Shown piece after piece: positions 7,295-15,925 of a stretch of 19,893 nucleotides of DNA; the first letter of the stretch is position 1, and each line of letters opens with the position of its first letter. The notes beneath the pieces are model-generated. The model saw nothing but the letters and a program-made list of their open reading frames with translations. It had not been told where the DNA came from and did no database searches. Where the stretch lies: positions 1-19,893 of the forward strand of contig CANKZO010000027.1 in the NCBI GenBank assembly GCA_947488485.1, given 5' to 3'. Source of the DNA: Opitutia bacterium. GTDB taxonomy: Bacteria > Verrucomicrobiota > Verrucomicrobiae > Opitutales > UBA953. Both the position numbers and the translations under genes were made by a program.

Positions 7295-8188
7295 TCACTT
7301 CCCAAATCCTTCGCCGGGGGTCTTGGACTTGACCAGATAGGCGCCGGTGCGGGCGGTGACGAAGAGGGTCGTGCCGTCGACGCCGCCGAACTTCATGTTG
7401 GAAGGGCTTTCGGGGAAGGGGATGAGGCCGATCTGGTTGGCATCGGCGTCATGCACGGCGAGGCCTTCCTTGGCGGTGGTGTAGAGGCGGCCACGCGCGT
7501 CGACGGCGAGACCGTCGCTGCCGACCTTGGCGGCGACCTTGGGGTCGGAGAGGGTTCCGTCCGCGTTGATCTTGGCGGTCTTGCATACCGTACCGTCAGT
7601 CCACCAGATCTGCTTGCCGCCGGAAGTGCCGACCACGCCGTTGGGGGCTTCGACGCCCACGGCCTTGCCGACGTTCGTTACCGACTTGCCGTCGGCGGAG
7701 ATGCGGCAGAGCGTGCCGTTGAGGACGTTCTCCGGGATGGCGTCCTTCTTGGCCTTGGACGGGCGGAGCTTCGGGAGCGTGAAGTAGATGTCGCCGTTCG
7801 GGGCGAGCCAGAGGTCGTTCGGCGCGGTGAGCTTCTGGCCGTCGCAGCTCTCGGCGAGGATGGTCTCCGTGCCGTCCTTGTCGCGTCGCACGATGGCGCG
7901 CTTGTCGATTTCGCAGAAGATCAGGCGGCCCTGCGGGTCGACGACGATGCCGTTGGAGCGCGACTTGCGGTCGAGGAAGAGCTTGCTGCCGCCTTCGGCG
8001 GTCCAGCGCTGCATGTTATTGCTAGGGATATCCGAGAAATAGAAAGCCTTCTCCTGCGGGTGCCAGGCCGGGCCTTCGGTGAACTTGTAGCCCTCGCCGA
8101 CTTTCTGGGCGGGACCTTCGGTGAAGACCTCGGCGGCGGAAGCGAACGAGGCGGAGAACAAGGCGGCGGTCAGGAGGAGGGAGCGCAT
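7295..8188 (-). CDS. Secreted SMP-30/gluconolactonase-like protein
   Basis: 297 residues from ATG 8188, chosen because it begins a Sec signal (MRSLLLTAALFSASFASAAE). A longer in-frame start would translate heptamer-repeat leader sequence. It matches the SGL/SMP-30 six-bladed propeller, and the expected divalent-metal ligands are all visible: Glu38 in FTEGPAW, Asn124 in APNDLW, Asn183 in EAPNGVV and Asp225 in GSDGLAVD. Members hydrolyse sugar lactones (gluconolactonase type), or other lactones and esters. Periplasmic location fits turnover of aldonolactones made by sugar oxidation. It is separated from the NHL gene by 274 bp of repeats, so it may be a separate transcript. Family assignment is strong; the substrate is inferred. 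Confidence 0.92.
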   Translation of the reverse strand: MRSLLLTAALFSASFASAAEVFTEGPAQKVGEGYKFTEGPAWHPQEKAFYFSDIPSNNMQRWTAEGGSKLFLDRKSRSNGIVVDPQGRLIFCEIDKRAIVRRDKDGTETILAESCDGQKLTAPNDLWLAPNGDIYFTLPKLRPSKAKKDAIPENVLNGTLCRISADGKSVTNVGKAVGVEAPNGVVGTSGGKQIWWTDGTVCKTAKINADGTLSDPKVAAKVGSDGLAVDARGRLYTTAKEGLAVHDADANQIGLIPFPESPSNMKFGGVDGTTLFVTARTGAYLVKSKTPGEGFGK

Positions 8189-8203
8189 GGGGTGGGGGTG
8201 ACG

Positions 8204-8231
8204 TAAGATGGAAGATGAAGGATGGGGGATA
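8204..8231 (+). repeat. Heptamer repeat (NNNGATG) in the SMP-30 leader
   Basis: TAAGATG, GAAGATG and AAGGATG followed by GGGGATA give a strict 7-base period, starting 15 nt upstream of the SMP-30 start codon. The mRNA would read as CATC-led heptamers. The same word family appears at 10273-10307 upstream of the ThuA-like gene. Confidence 0.75.
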
Positions 8232-8246
8232 AAGAGGAAAGATGGG

Positions 8247-8301
8247 GGTAGGGTCGGCACTGCGTGCCGACCTAGGGTTCAATGGCCGCCGCAGGGTGGC
8301 C
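8247..8301. repeat. Bracketed hairpin pair 1
   Basis: After TAGG, arms GTCGGCAC (8253-8260) and GTGCCGAC (8264-8271) pair perfectly around TGC. Then CTAGGG leads to a second stem, GGCCGCC (8284-8290) with GGTGGCC (8295-8301), with one mismatch. It is a member of the GTAGGG/CCCTAC-bracketed family seen again at 8305, 10451 and 16851. Confidence 0.75.
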
Positions 8302-8304
8302 TTA

Positions 8305-8355
8305 GGTAGGGTCACGACTACGTCGTGACCGGGCGCGGCGTAGCCTCGCCCCTAC
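8305..8355. repeat. Bracketed hairpin pair 2 (GTAGGG ... CCCTAC)
   Basis: GGTAGG leads into perfect 9-bp arms GGTCACGAC (8310-8318) and GTCGTGACC (8322-8330) around TAC. These are followed directly by GGGCGCGGC (8331-8339) and GCCTCGCCC (8343-8351) around GTA, with one mismatch. CTAC closes the bracket at 8352-8355. Confidence 0.8.
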
Positions 8356-8404
8356 TTCGATACATCAAGCATGCCTTTCCCAGCCGCTATCCGCTAACCG
8401 CTGT
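8349..8404 (+). repeat. Shared tail module with CCGCTAW heptamers, copy 1
   Basis: CCCCTACTTCGATACA, then GCATG, then TTTCCCAG leads into CCGCTAT (8384-8390), CCGCTAA (8391-8397) and CCGCTGT (8398-8404). The same order of words with a few substitutions recurs at 16937-16998, in each case directly after a bracketed hairpin. From 8405 to 8520 I see only two short hairpins (CCCAG/CTGGG near 8431-8450 and CTGAGG/CCTCAG at 8459-8476) ahead of the DUF3800 gene. Confidence 0.75.
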
Positions 8405-8520
8405 AACCATTTATGGGTATGTTAGATCGGCCCAGTCGGTACACCCTGGGGGATGTCGCTGAGGCTAGGTCCTCAGGTCGGTAGACTTGAACCCACCGCG
8501 CGCACCTCTGCAATTTAAGC

Positions 8521-9207
8521 ATGCATTTCCTATACGTCGATGAGAGCGGGGATGTGGGGTCTAAGCAGGGGTCTAGCAGCCACTTTATTCTTTGTGGAGT
8601 ATTGGTGCATCATGCGGATTGGCATCGGGTACGAAAGGAAACCAGGCATATGCGTTCCCGCTTGTGCGCTAACTTTGGCTTCCCTGAAGCCGCCGAACTG
8701 CATGCATCGGAACTGCTGAGCCGGACGGACAGACATTTCAACCTCAGCAGACGCATGCGGCTCCGGTGTGCCGCCCATGTTCTCGGCTTCATCGAGGCAA
8801 GACCTGCCATTCGGCGATTTCGCACGGTCATCGACAAGGATAAGTCAGGCGAAGACTGCTACTTGAAGGCATGGATGGGCCTGCTTTCAGAGGTTACCGC
8901 CGAAGTAGGATTATTCCGGCATGGCCATTGTTCTTCTCCCGGTCTGGTCATCGTCTGTGACGACCATCGAACGGCGCCTCGCCCTAAGATGATGCGGCTC
9001 GTCGACCCGTTGTCCCGGCTTGACGACTTGCTGGTCGATCTGCCGTTCGGGCTAGCCTCGCAGGATAGTCACATGCTGCAAATGGCCGACCTATTAGCCT
9101 ATCTTTCAAAGCAGACCGTAGCGCCATCAGGCTTGTTCGTCACCGGCGTAGAAATCCGCCTCTTGGAGCGATGCGAGCGGTTGTTCCGGTCGGCAGGAGA
9201 ATCGTAA
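8521..9207 (+). CDS. DUF3800 domain protein (RNase H-like fold), probably acquired horizontally
   Basis: 228 residues starting MHFLYVDESGD, the diagnostic DUF3800 N-terminus with acidic Asp7, Glu8 and Asp11. Other family features are AELHASELL (Glu59, His61), a VIVCDDHR strand with Asp147-Asp148, and the C-terminal SHMLQMADLLAY (Gln187, Asp190). DUF3800 proteins have a predicted nuclease-type RNase H-like fold, often sit on mobile or defence islands, and have no settled function. Here the gene stands alone on the plus strand among minus-strand genes. It has no signal peptide, unlike its secreted neighbours, and its base composition looks visibly less GC-rich. It is flanked by repeat-filled gaps. 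No Shine-Dalgarno is seen before the ATG. No integrase, partner toxin or antitoxin is visible nearby. Confidence 0.85.
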   Translation: MHFLYVDESGDVGSKQGSSSHFILCGVLVHHADWHRVRKETRHMRSRLCANFGFPEAAELHASELLSRTDRHFNLSRRMRLRCAAHVLGFIEARPAIRRFRTVIDKDKSGEDCYLKAWMGLLSEVTAEVGLFRHGHCSSPGLVIVCDDHRTAPRPKMMRLVDPLSRLDDLLVDLPFGLASQDSHMLQMADLLAYLSKQTVAPSGLFVTGVEIRLLERCERLFRSAGES

Positions 9208-9210
9208 ACG

Positions 9211-9234
9211 AAAAGAGGGCGCTTTCGCGCCCTC
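9211..9234 (-). terminator. Intrinsic terminator between convergent DUF3800 and ThuA genes
   Basis: Perfect 8-bp arms GAGGGCGC (9215-9222) and GCGCCCTC (9227-9234) close a TTTC loop. Read on the minus strand the stem is followed by TTTT (9214-9211), so it best terminates transcripts from the ThuA-like gene. On the plus strand it starts 8 nt after the DUF3800 stop and may serve that gene as well. The rest of 9208-9362 shows nothing I can name. Confidence 0.7.
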
Positions 9235-9362
9235 CTGATGGAGATATCTCAGCTGTACGAGTCAGCCTACACACCTGACATGATGTTCATACGGAGTGAT
9301 TGGATAGCAAACCGAAAAACCTCCTAGACCGAAGCTGTATCGCAGGGACGCGTGCTGCTTAC

Positions 9363-9388
9363 GGCTGACCAAGGGTGGTCAGCCCTAC
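9363..9388. repeat. Hairpin with CCCTAC flank overlapping the ThuA stop codon
   Basis: Perfect 9-bp arms GGCTGACCA (9363-9371) and TGGTCAGCC (9376-9384) surround AGGG, followed by CTAC. The stop codon of the ThuA-like gene (complement of CTA, 9385-9387) lies within the element's flank. The identical hairpin and flank recur at 16881-16906. Confidence 0.85.
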
Positions 9389-10263
9389 TTCGCCGCCGCC
9401 CAGCGCACCGCATTCTCCACGACCTTGATATTTTCCGTCTGTTTAAAGATGGGGTAGGTTTCGTGGCCGGGGCGGTAGTAGAAGACTTTGCCCTGACCGA
9501 CCTGCCAGGTCAGGCCGCTACGGAAATATTCTCCTTTGTCCCAGCGTTCTTCGAAGATGACTTCATCAGGTGCGGGGATGTGGAAGGGTTCGCCATACAT
9601 CTCGGTCTGCGGGATGTCCCACTTGGCCGGCAGTCCGGCGGCGATCGGGTGGGCGGACTTGACCGTGGTGACGTGTCCGGGGGCGCCGTCGTTACGGTAG
9701 GCCGGGAAGACGCACTGCGGAAGGGTGAGCGTGTAGGTGCTGCCGTCACGCTTGACGCTGGGGGTCATCGGAGCGCCCGCTTTCACGCCCTTATAGTAAG
9801 GGGCTTCATTGACGAAGACCCACTTGGCGGCGGAGCGTTCTTCGGGGGTGAGCTGTTTCATGGCATCGTCCTTGGAACGCTCCTGCATCAGGCGCACGAA
9901 CGGTTTGGCCCAGTGGGCGGAGTGCAGGGCGATGAAGCCGAGCTTGCCGGCCTGCACGCGCTTCACGATGGCTTCGACGCGGGCGTCGTCCTGTTCCTTC
10001 ACCTTGCGGTGACACCAGAAGACGAGGACGTCGGCCTGATCGAGGGCGTCGTCGCTGAGGCCTTGATCGGCGTCGGCCAGGCGGGCGGTCTTTATCTGCA
10101 GGTCTTTGTTCTTGGCGAGCTCCGCCGCCAGGGTCTCGCCGAGGAACTTGTCCCCGTAACCCTGCGACTGCTGCGGCTGCTGTTCGTCCCAGACCAGCAC
10201 ACGGATCGGCTTAGGCTCAGCCGCGAGAGCGAAGAAGGGGAGGAGGGCGAGGAGGAGGCGCAT
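9385..10263 (-). CDS. Secreted ThuA-like domain protein
   Basis: 292 residues from ATG 10263, where a Sec signal begins (MRLLLALLPFFALAAEP). The in-frame extension upstream reads through heptamer repeats and is unlikely to be coding. The body matches the ThuA-like family (PF06283, class I glutamine-amidotransferase-like fold): IRVLVWDEQQPQQ, ADVLVFWCHRKVKEQDD, LGFIALHSAHWAKPF, HPIAAGLP and GEYFRSGLTWQVGQGKVFYYRPGHETYPIF. The family is named after a trehalose-utilisation locus, but most PVC members are secreted proteins of unknown biochemical role near sugar dehydrogenases, DUF1080 and PSD1 genes, as here. It lies 339 bp downstream of DUF1501, separated by repeat modules, so a separate promoter is possible. 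Its stop codon is supplied by the flank of an intergenic hairpin. Confidence 0.9.
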   Translation of the reverse strand: MRLLLALLPFFALAAEPKPIRVLVWDEQQPQQSQGYGDKFLGETLAAELAKNKDLQIKTARLADADQGLSDDALDQADVLVFWCHRKVKEQDDARVEAIVKRVQAGKLGFIALHSAHWAKPFVRLMQERSKDDAMKQLTPEERSAAKWVFVNEAPYYKGVKAGAPMTPSVKRDGSTYTLTLPQCVFPAYRNDGAPGHVTTVKSAHPIAAGLPAKWDIPQTEMYGEPFHIPAPDEVIFEERWDKGEYFRSGLTWQVGQGKVFYYRPGHETYPIFKQTENIKVVENAVRWAAAK

Positions 10264-10272
10264 GGGTGAAAC

Positions 10273-10307
10273 TAAGATGACAGATGGAAGATGGCTGATG
10301 ACGGATG
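10273..10307 (+). repeat. Heptamer repeat (NNNGATG), five units, ThuA leader
   Basis: TAAGATG, ACAGATG, GAAGATG, GCTGATG and ACGGATG run in strict 7-base register, 9 nt upstream of the ThuA start codon. The complementary mRNA leader is a CATC-led heptamer series. Confidence 0.85.
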
Positions 10308-10312
10308 AGTAA

Positions 10313-10344
10313 GTGCAAAGGTGCAAAAGTGCAAAGGTGCAAAA
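10313..10344 (+). repeat. Octamer repeat GTGCAAAR, four units
   Basis: GTGCAAAG and GTGCAAAA alternate twice with an exact 8-base period. One further GTGCAAAG stands alone at 7090-7097, just before copy A of the composite element, hinting at a shared larger unit. Confidence 0.9.
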
Positions 10345-10373
10345 GTGGCGTTAGGGTGAGATGCTCATTTTCA

Positions 10374-10407
10374 GGTGGCGGGTGGCGGCCCCGGGTGGCA
10401 GGTGGCT
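10374..10407 (+). repeat. Heptamer repeat GGTGGCN, four units with a 6-nt interruption
   Basis: GGTGGCG at 10374-10380 and 10381-10387, then GCCCCG, then GGTGGCA (10394-10400) and GGTGGCT (10401-10407). This is another short-word family within the 339-bp gap 10264-10602, which holds only repeats and no gene. Confidence 0.75.
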
Positions 10408-10420
10408 GGGGAGTATTGTC

Positions 10421-10595
10421 GCTCAAGGGGGAACCGGAGACCGGATGATTGGTAGGGGTGTGCGGCCCGCGCACCCGAGGATGACCGGGCCGGTCATCCC
10501 TACCCAAAGCAGAGCCCCAGCCAACTTTCCGGTTTCCGGTCTCCCTTTGATTTATGTTCTCCCTTGTCCCCGTGTCACCTTGCCCACGTGTCCCC
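10421..10595 (-). repeat. Composite intergenic element, copy B (inverted, with a nested hairpin pair)
   Basis: The palindrome (10421-10550) has arms closely matching copy A: GCTCAAGGG, AACCGGAGACCGGATGATT and, on the right, AACTTTCCGG, TTTCCGGTCT, CCCTTTGA. After a 5-nt gap, five octamers occupy 10556-10595 on the minus strand; in order they match copy A (units 1-4 have at most one difference each). Orientation is opposite to copy A. The octamer block ends 7 nt before the DUF1501 stop codon (10603-10605). Confidence 0.85.
10451..10505. repeat. Bracketed hairpin pair 3, inside composite copy B
   Basis: GGTAGGG opens the unit. GTGTGCGG and CCGCGCAC form one stem (one mismatch). GGATGACCGG (10479-10488) and CCGGTCATCC (10490-10499) form a perfect 10-bp stem with a single G between. 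CCCTACC closes it. At this place copy A has only a short unrelated centre. Confidence 0.85.
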
Positions 10596-10602
10596 TGCGT
10601 CG

Positions 10603-12009
10603 TCACGCAACAATGTCGCGTACGACACTCCCATGCACATCAGTCAGGCGGAAATCACGGCCGCCGAAACGATAAGTCAGCTTCTCGTGATCGATGCCGA
10701 GCTGGTGGAGGATAGTGGCCCAGAAATCATAGACGGTGAGCGGCTTATCGACGGCGTAGTAGCCGAGCTCGTCGGTGGCGCCGAAGACCGTGCCTGGCTT
10801 GAACCCGCCGCCAGCGACCCAGAGGCTGAAGCCGTAGGGGTTATGGTCACGTCCGTCACTGCCCTGTGAGAAAGGCGTGCGGCCGAACTCACCGGAGAAG
10901 ATGACGATGGTGCTGTCGAGGAGCCCGCGCTGCTTGAGGTCCTTGAGGAGCGCCGCGATGGGCTGGTCGACCTGATGCGCCATCATGCCGTGGCCTTTGA
11001 CGATCGAGCCGTGGTGATCCCAAGGGTTGGCTGCGTTGCCGCCGCCAAGGTTGCCGGAGAGACAGCTGAGCTCGACGAAGCGGACACCTTTCTCGATCAG
11101 ACGGCGCGCGAGCAAGGCCTGACGGGCGTAGCCGGCAGTCAGCGGGTCGGGCGAATCCACGCCATACATGGCCTTGGTCGCGGCGGACTCTCCGCTGAGG
11201 TCGCAGATCTCGGGGACGGCGGCCTGCATACGGTAGGCGGTCTCGTAATTACGGATGGCCGCTTCGACCTGCGGTTCACGGGAAGCTTCGGCGAAGGCCT
11301 GGTCGACCTCGTTGATGAAGCCGAGTCGTCGGCGCTGGGCGGCGTCGGCTTCGCCGGGTTTGATATTGGCGAGGGGCAGCGCGCCATCGGCCTTGATGAC
11401 CGAGGCCTGATGCTGACCGGGGAGATAGCCATTGTTGAATAGACCGACGCCACCGTGCGGGATGCCGGCGTTGCCGCTCTGCAGGACCACGAAGCCCGGG
11501 AGGTTCTGGTTCTCGCTGCCGAGGCCGTAGTTGAGCCACGCGCCGGCGCTGGGGTGTCCCATGAACGGGAAGCCGGTATGGAAGAAGTAGTTCCCTTGGG
11601 CGTGTTCGCTGACCTTGCTGGTCATAGAGCGGATCACCGTGAGGTCGTCGGCGCATTCCGCGATTTGCGGGAAGAGGTTGGTCATCTCGATGCCCGACTG
11701 GCCGTAGCGCTTGGCTTCCCAGGCGCTGCCCATGATATTACCGTTATTGTTGAAGACCGTGCGCTGGACCGGCACGGGCATCGGCTTGCCGTTCAGCTTG
11801 GCGAGGGCGGCCTTGGGGTCGAAGGAGTCGACGTGCGAGACGCCGCCGGACATGTAGCAGAAGATGACGTTCTTGGCCTTGGCCTTGAGCGGGCGCTTGC
11901 CGGCGGATTCGGCGCCGAAGGCGGGCGAGGAGAGCAGGCCGGACAGGGCGATGCCACCGAAGCCTAGGGAGCAGCGGCGGAGCAGTTCGCGGCGGGTGAG
12001 CGGGTGCAT
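10603..12009 (-). CDS. Tat-exported DUF1501 protein
   Basis: 468 residues. [35 protein letters not shown] is a twin-arginine signal (Arg6-Arg7). The remainder is a full-length DUF1501 domain of the alkaline-phosphatase/sulfatase superfamily fold: [96 protein letters not shown]1501 genes pair with PSD1/DUF1549/DUF1553 cytochrome genes across Planctomycetes and Verrucomicrobia; their joint reaction is unknown. The ATG is 1 nt after the cytochrome's stop codon, so the two are surely co-transcribed and probably translationally coupled. The conserved His and Asp residues suggest bound metal, consistent with Tat export, but an enzymatic activity has not been shown from sequence. Confidence 0.95.
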   Translation of the reverse strand: MHPLTRRELLRRCSLGFGGIALSGLLSSPAFGAESAGKRPLKAKAKNVIFCYMSGGVSHVDSFDPKAALAKLNGKPMPVPVQRTVFNNNGNIMGSAWEAKRYGQSGIEMTNLFPQIAECADDLTVIRSMTSKVSEHAQGNYFFHTGFPFMGHPSAGAWLNYGLGSENQNLPGFVVLQSGNAGIPHGGVGLFNNGYLPGQHQASVIKADGALPLANIKPGEADAAQRRRLGFINEVDQAFAEASREPQVEAAIRNYETAYRMQAAVPEICDLSGESAATKAMYGVDSPDPLTAGYARQALLARRLIEKGVRFVELSCLSGNLGGGNAANPWDHHGSIVKGHGMMAHQVDQPIAALLKDLKQRGLLDSTIVIFSGEFGRTPFSQGSDGRDHNPYGFSLWVAGGGFKPGTVFGATDELGYYAVDKPLTVYDFWATILHQLGIDHEKLTYRFGGRDFRLTDVHGSVVRDIVA

Positions 12010-12010
12010 G

Positions 12011-15000
12011 TTATTTGAGATAAAGGAACTCCTTGAGGTTGAGGACCGACTGGGCGAAGTCCGCCCAGACCATCGCGGGATTGTCGGCGTGCGTGACCTT
12101 GAGGTCCGCGAGATAACGGGCCGCGGCGGCCTGTTCGGCGGACGTCGCTTTGCGGGCGAGGGCCTGAATAAAGAGGGTATCGACCTTGTCGGAGTCGGAC
12201 TGCTTCTTGAGGTTGAGGGTCCTGGCCCACTGCTTCGCGGTATCGATGACGAAGGGACTGTTCAGGAGCGTCAGCGACTGCGCCGGGACGTTCGTGGCGT
12301 CGCGGCGACCGACGGTCGTGAACGGCTTCGGTCCATCGAAGGTGGTGATCAGCGGATTGAGAGAGTTGCGGCGGATGTTGAGGTAGACGCTGCGGCGGAC
12401 CTGCTGGTGCGGCGGGCCCATGGCGTTGTCGCCCGGGCCATACATCCGGTGCTCCATCCGACCGGAGAGGGTGATGAGCGAATCGCGCAGGGCTTCGCCT
12501 CCGAGGCGACGCACGCGTACGTGCGAAAGCAGGGCGTTGTCGGCGTCCTTGGCCAAGGCTGAAGCCGTGGGCAGGCTGGAACGCTGGAAGGCGTCCGTCA
12601 GGAGGAGTTCCCGGAGCTGGGTCTTCAACGACCACTGCTGGCTGGTGAGGCGCTTCGCCAGATAGTCGAGCAGCTCAGGGTGCGTCGGCTGGTCACCGAG
12701 GCGTCCGAAGTTATCGACCGTGCCGACGAGACCACGCCCGAAGACATGGTGCCAGAGGCGATTGCTCATCACGCGGGCCGTCAGCGGATTGTCGGGAGCG
12801 GCGATCTTCGCGGCGAGTTCCAGGCGTCCGCTCCCAGTGGTCACGAAGGCCTTGGTGTCGAAGACTTCCAGATAGCGACGGGGGACGATGGCGGCCGGTT
12901 GCTTGTATTCGCCGCGTACGAAGAGTGGCATGTCGAACCCTTCGGCCTCGAGGAAGCCGGGAGCGCGGCGCGGTTCGGCGAGTTCTGCTTCCAGTCTGCG
13001 GTATTCGCCGATGAGTGCGGCGAGCTTGGTCGACGCGGTCGTAGAAGCGTCGAGCATCCCGTGGCGGACCCCGGCGTCGAGCAGCGCGGCTTGGGCCTCG
13101 GTAGCTTCGTCACGTCCCCAGGCTGTGGCGGCTTCGGAGAGGGCGTTGGTGACAGCTTCCACGGTGGGGAGCGTCGGTGCCTGCGTGATCACGGCTTCGC
13201 CGGAAGGGCCAGCTTCGCGGGTGGTATGGAAGATGACCTCGCGGATGCTAAAGAAGCCTTCTCGTGCTTCGGCTTTCTTGTCCGGATTGGTCGAGTCCTC
13301 AGGCAGGGTCAGTTCGAGATAAGCGTAGGAGCCCTTGCGGTAAGCGGTGTCGAGGGTGATCCAGGTCGGCTTTTCCGTGTTGATGGCCGCCTTGGGGAAG
13401 CGGGAGCCGCCGGGGGAAAGCGGATAGTTATCCGGGATGAGTCGCAGCGTCGCGCCCTTACCCATGGCTTGGACGCTGATGAAGTCCGTCGTGACCTTGA
13501 AGCGGGGCGAGGTCAGGACGGCGCTGTGCTTGGTCGAGAGCGCGTGAGAGTGCAGGCCGGACGGGAGCACGTGCTTGAGCACGTCACTGCCGTCGGTCTC
13601 GACACGAAAATCTCCCGGAGCGAAGCGGCCATCGAGGCCGTTACCATGACGACGCCAAGCGACGGCACTCTTGTCACTCAAGGTCCAGTCGGGTTTTTCG
13701 CTCCGAGGAGCCGGAGCTTGCTTGGGCTTCAGTCCGACCCGCAGGAAGGTGGCCGCATGTAGCGGATAAGTGGGATCTCCCTCGTGTTTGAAACTCTCGG
13801 CGAGTTTGCCGTTGGATCGATTGATCTCGGCTAGTTTGGCGCTTAACCGGGCGGCCTGGCCGCGGAGGGTGTCGAGCTTCGCATCCTTCGTCGCGACCGG
13901 CGTGAGTTCGCCGCGGAGCGTGCCGGCGCGGAAGGAGTCGGCGATCTGCGCGGCGGTGAGGGCGAAGCCGTAAAGGCGGGCCTCTTCGAGCTCTCCCCTA
14001 AGGAAGGCGTTGCCTCCGCCGGTGTGGCGACGTCCGAAGAGCAGGCGTGTCTTACCGGCCACGAACGTATGCAGGGCGGCCTTCTCGTTGGCCGGAGCAT
14101 AGCCGGCGCCATAGGGCTGGCCGTTGCGGTAGAGTTCGATGCGTCCGTCGGTTTGATAAACTATCGCGAGGTGTATGAGTTCGCCGGGCTTCGCGGTCTC
14201 GGCCGGGCCGTTCACGTTCTGGGTGCGTACGGAGTTATTGCTGCCAGCCATCCATTTCGACTTCTGCCTCTCGCCGAAGACGAGCGCGTCGAAGACGCCA
14301 CCGCCGATGGATTCCGTCGTGACCACGCCGCCGCCGCGCTGGTCGAGGGTGGATAGGGCGACCCAGGCTTCGAGGGTCTTGGCCTTGAGGGTTTCGGGGG
14401 TCGGGCCGGTCTCGGCGAAGGAGTCTTCGCCATCGAGCATCAGCCGGCCGTTCTTGATGATGGCACTGCCGTTGAGTTTGGCGTCGAGCTTGCCGACGAG
14501 GTCACGTCCGTCCTGTTCGAAGGTCCACCAGTGGCTGGGCGCCGGGCCGGCGTTCTTATCCGCCTTGAGGCGACGACGGAAATCATCGGCGGTGAGTTCG
14601 CGTTCGACCTTCGCCAACTCGTCCTGCAAGCGGACGCGTTCTTGGGAACTGGCACGGATACGTTCGAGGGCCGCGGGGAGGTCCTTGGCCTGTTGGACCC
14701 ACTTGGCCGAGAGTTCGGCACGGATGGCCTGCTTGAGTTCGGTCAGGCGATCGCGGTGCTGATCGAGCAGGGCGGGGGAGTCTACGGTCACCTGTCCCGG
14801 ACGGGCGGAGGCGAAGATCCCGTAGAAGGCGGTGAAGTCGGCCTGGCTGATGGCGTCGAACTTATGGTCGTGGCAGCGGGCGCAGGAGACCGTGAGTCCG
14901 AGGAAGGTCTTCGAGACGACGTCGATCTGGTTGTCGACGTTGCGGACCTGCTCATCGACCGTGTCGACCGGCTGGTAGCCGTGTTCGATCATGCGGAAGT

Positions 15001-15925
15001 GGCCGGTGCCGAGGGCCGACTCATTGAGCTTTTCCGCTGCATTGAGGCGCGGGGTCTTCAGCAGATCACCGGCGAGCTGTTCGCGGACGAACTGGTCGTA
15101 GGGGACGTCGGTATTGAAGGCGCGGATGAGGTAATCGCGGTAGCGCCAAGCCTGCGGGATGGATGGATCGCCTTCGCTGCCATGCGTGTCAGCGTAGCGG
15201 ACGAGATCCATCCAGTGACGGGCGAAGTGTTCGCCGTAGCGCGGCGAGGCCAGCAGGCGGTCGACGACTTTGGCGAAAGCCTCCGGCGAGACGTCGGCTT
15301 CGAAGGCGGCGATCTCCGCGGGCGAGGGGGGCAGGCCCGTGAGCACATAGGTCGCGCGACGGAGGAGCGTGGCCTTGTCGGCCGGTGCAGAGGGGACGAT
15401 GCCGGCGGCGGTGATCTTCGCGTCGAGGAAGCGGTCGATCGGGCTGGCGGCCTTGCCGGCCGGAACGGCGGGTGAGGTGATCGGCTGGAAGCTCCACCAG
15501 TTCTTACGGACCTGCAGGAGATCGGACCACGCGGGGGTGATGGAGTCCTCGGGGGCTTTGGTGCGCGGGTCGGGGGCGCCGCGGTTCACCCATTCCACGA
15601 AGTCAGCGATGATCTGCTTATCCAGTTTCGGGCGCTTCTTCGGCATCACCAGCGTCTCATGGCTGTGATCCATGGACTGGAGCAGGATGCTCTTCTTCGC
15701 ATCGCCGGGGACGATGGCCGGCCCTTCTTCGCCGCCCTTGAGCAGGCCGTCGCGATAATCGAGGCGCAGGTCGCCTTTCTGCTTCTTGGCGTCGTGGCAT
15801 TCATAGCACTCCGCGACCAGCACCGGGCGGATCTTCGATTCGAAGAACTCGACGTCCGCCGGCTTGAGGTCGGCGGCCGCCAGGGACGAGGTCCCCAGCG
15901 CGAGGATGGCGAGAGCGCGGCGCAT
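12011..15925 (-). CDS. PSD1-DUF1549-LamG-DUF1553 multidomain cytochrome
   Basis: 1304 residues with a Sec signal ([19 protein letters not shown]). Domains in order: planctomycete cytochrome c-type domain (about 25-115) with heme motif CYECH at 40-44; DUF1549/PSCyt2 (about 165-372) ending in a second heme motif, CARCH, at 348-352; a charged, probably coiled segment (about 385-460); a LamG/concanavalin-like domain (about 470-670) with [21 protein letters not shown] and [16 protein letters not shown]; a second charged helical stretch with a galactose-binding-like region; and DUF1553/PSD1 (about 1010-1270) with [48 protein letters not shown] and [23 protein letters not shown] sequence. It is a probable extracellular or periplasmic di-heme protein. 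The inserted LamG points to carbohydrate contact. Its ATG overlaps the IclR stop codon (TGATG). Function beyond heme and glycan binding is unknown. Confidence 0.95.
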   Translation of the reverse strand: MRRALAILALGTSSLAAADLKPADVEFFESKIRPVLVAECYECHDAKKQKGDLRLDYRDGLLKGGEEGPAIVPGDAKKSILLQSMDHSHETLVMPKKRPKLDKQIIADFVEWVNRGAPDPRTKAPEDSITPAWSDLLQVRKNWWSFQPITSPAVPAGKAASPIDRFLDAKITAAGIVPSAPADKATLLRRATYVLTGLPPSPAEIAAFEADVSPEAFAKVVDRLLASPRYGEHFARHWMDLVRYADTHGSEGDPSIPQAWRYRDYLIRAFNTDVPYDQFVREQLAGDLLKTPRLNAAEKLNESALGTGHFRMIEHGYQPVDTVDEQVRNVDNQIDVVSKTFLGLTVSCARCHDHKFDAISQADFTAFYGIFASARPGQVTVDSPALLDQHRDRLTELKQAIRAELSAKWVQQAKDLPAALERIRASSQERVRLQDELAKVERELTADDFRRRLKADKNAGPAPSHWWTFEQDGRDLVGKLDAKLNGSAIIKNGRLMLDGEDSFAETGPTPETLKAKTLEAWVALSTLDQRGGGVVTTESIGGGVFDALVFGERQKSKWMAGSNNSVRTQNVNGPAETAKPGELIHLAIVYQTDGRIELYRNGQPYGAGYAPANEKAALHTFVAGKTRLLFGRRHTGGGNAFLRGELEEARLYGFALTAAQIADSFRAGTLRGELTPVATKDAKLDTLRGQAARLSAKLAEINRSNGKLAESFKHEGDPTYPLHAATFLRVGLKPKQAPAPRSEKPDWTLSDKSAVAWRRHGNGLDGRFAPGDFRVETDGSDVLKHVLPSGLHSHALSTKHSAVLTSPRFKVTTDFISVQAMGKGATLRLIPDNYPLSPGGSRFPKAAINTEKPTWITLDTAYRKGSYAYLELTLPEDSTNPDKKAEAREGFFSIREVIFHTTREAGPSGEAVITQAPTLPTVEAVTNALSEAATAWGRDEATEAQAALLDAGVRHGMLDASTTASTKLAALIGEYRRLEAELAEPRRAPGFLEAEGFDMPLFVRGEYKQPAAIVPRRYLEVFDTKAFVTTGSGRLELAAKIAAPDNPLTARVMSNRLWHHVFGRGLVGTVDNFGRLGDQPTHPELLDYLAKRLTSQQWSLKTQLRELLLTDAFQRSSLPTASALAKDADNALLSHVRVRRLGGEALRDSLITLSGRMEHRMYGPGDNAMGPPHQQVRRSVYLNIRRNSLNPLITTFDGPKPFTTVGRRDATNVPAQSLTLLNSPFVIDTAKQWARTLNLKKQSDSDKVDTLFIQALARKATSAEQAAAARYLADLKVTHADNPAMVWADFAQSVLNLKEFLYLK

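Noticed and set aside
8480..8497. T-arm-like sequence on the minus strand (GGTGG, then TTCAAGT, then CTACC), suggesting a tRNA or tmRNA end as an insertion site beside DUF3800.
   Set aside because: The loop is 8 nt in the pairing register, there is no acceptor stem or CCA, and no anticodon arm could be found.
8349..9388. Insertion sequence or integron around DUF3800.
   Set aside because: No transposase, integrase, terminal inverted repeats bounding the gene, or clear target duplication could be found; the hairpins on the two sides differ.
10264..10602. Possible CRISPR array because of many short repeats in one gap.
   Set aside because: Units are only 7-8 bases, directly adjacent and without spacers; no cas genes are visible.
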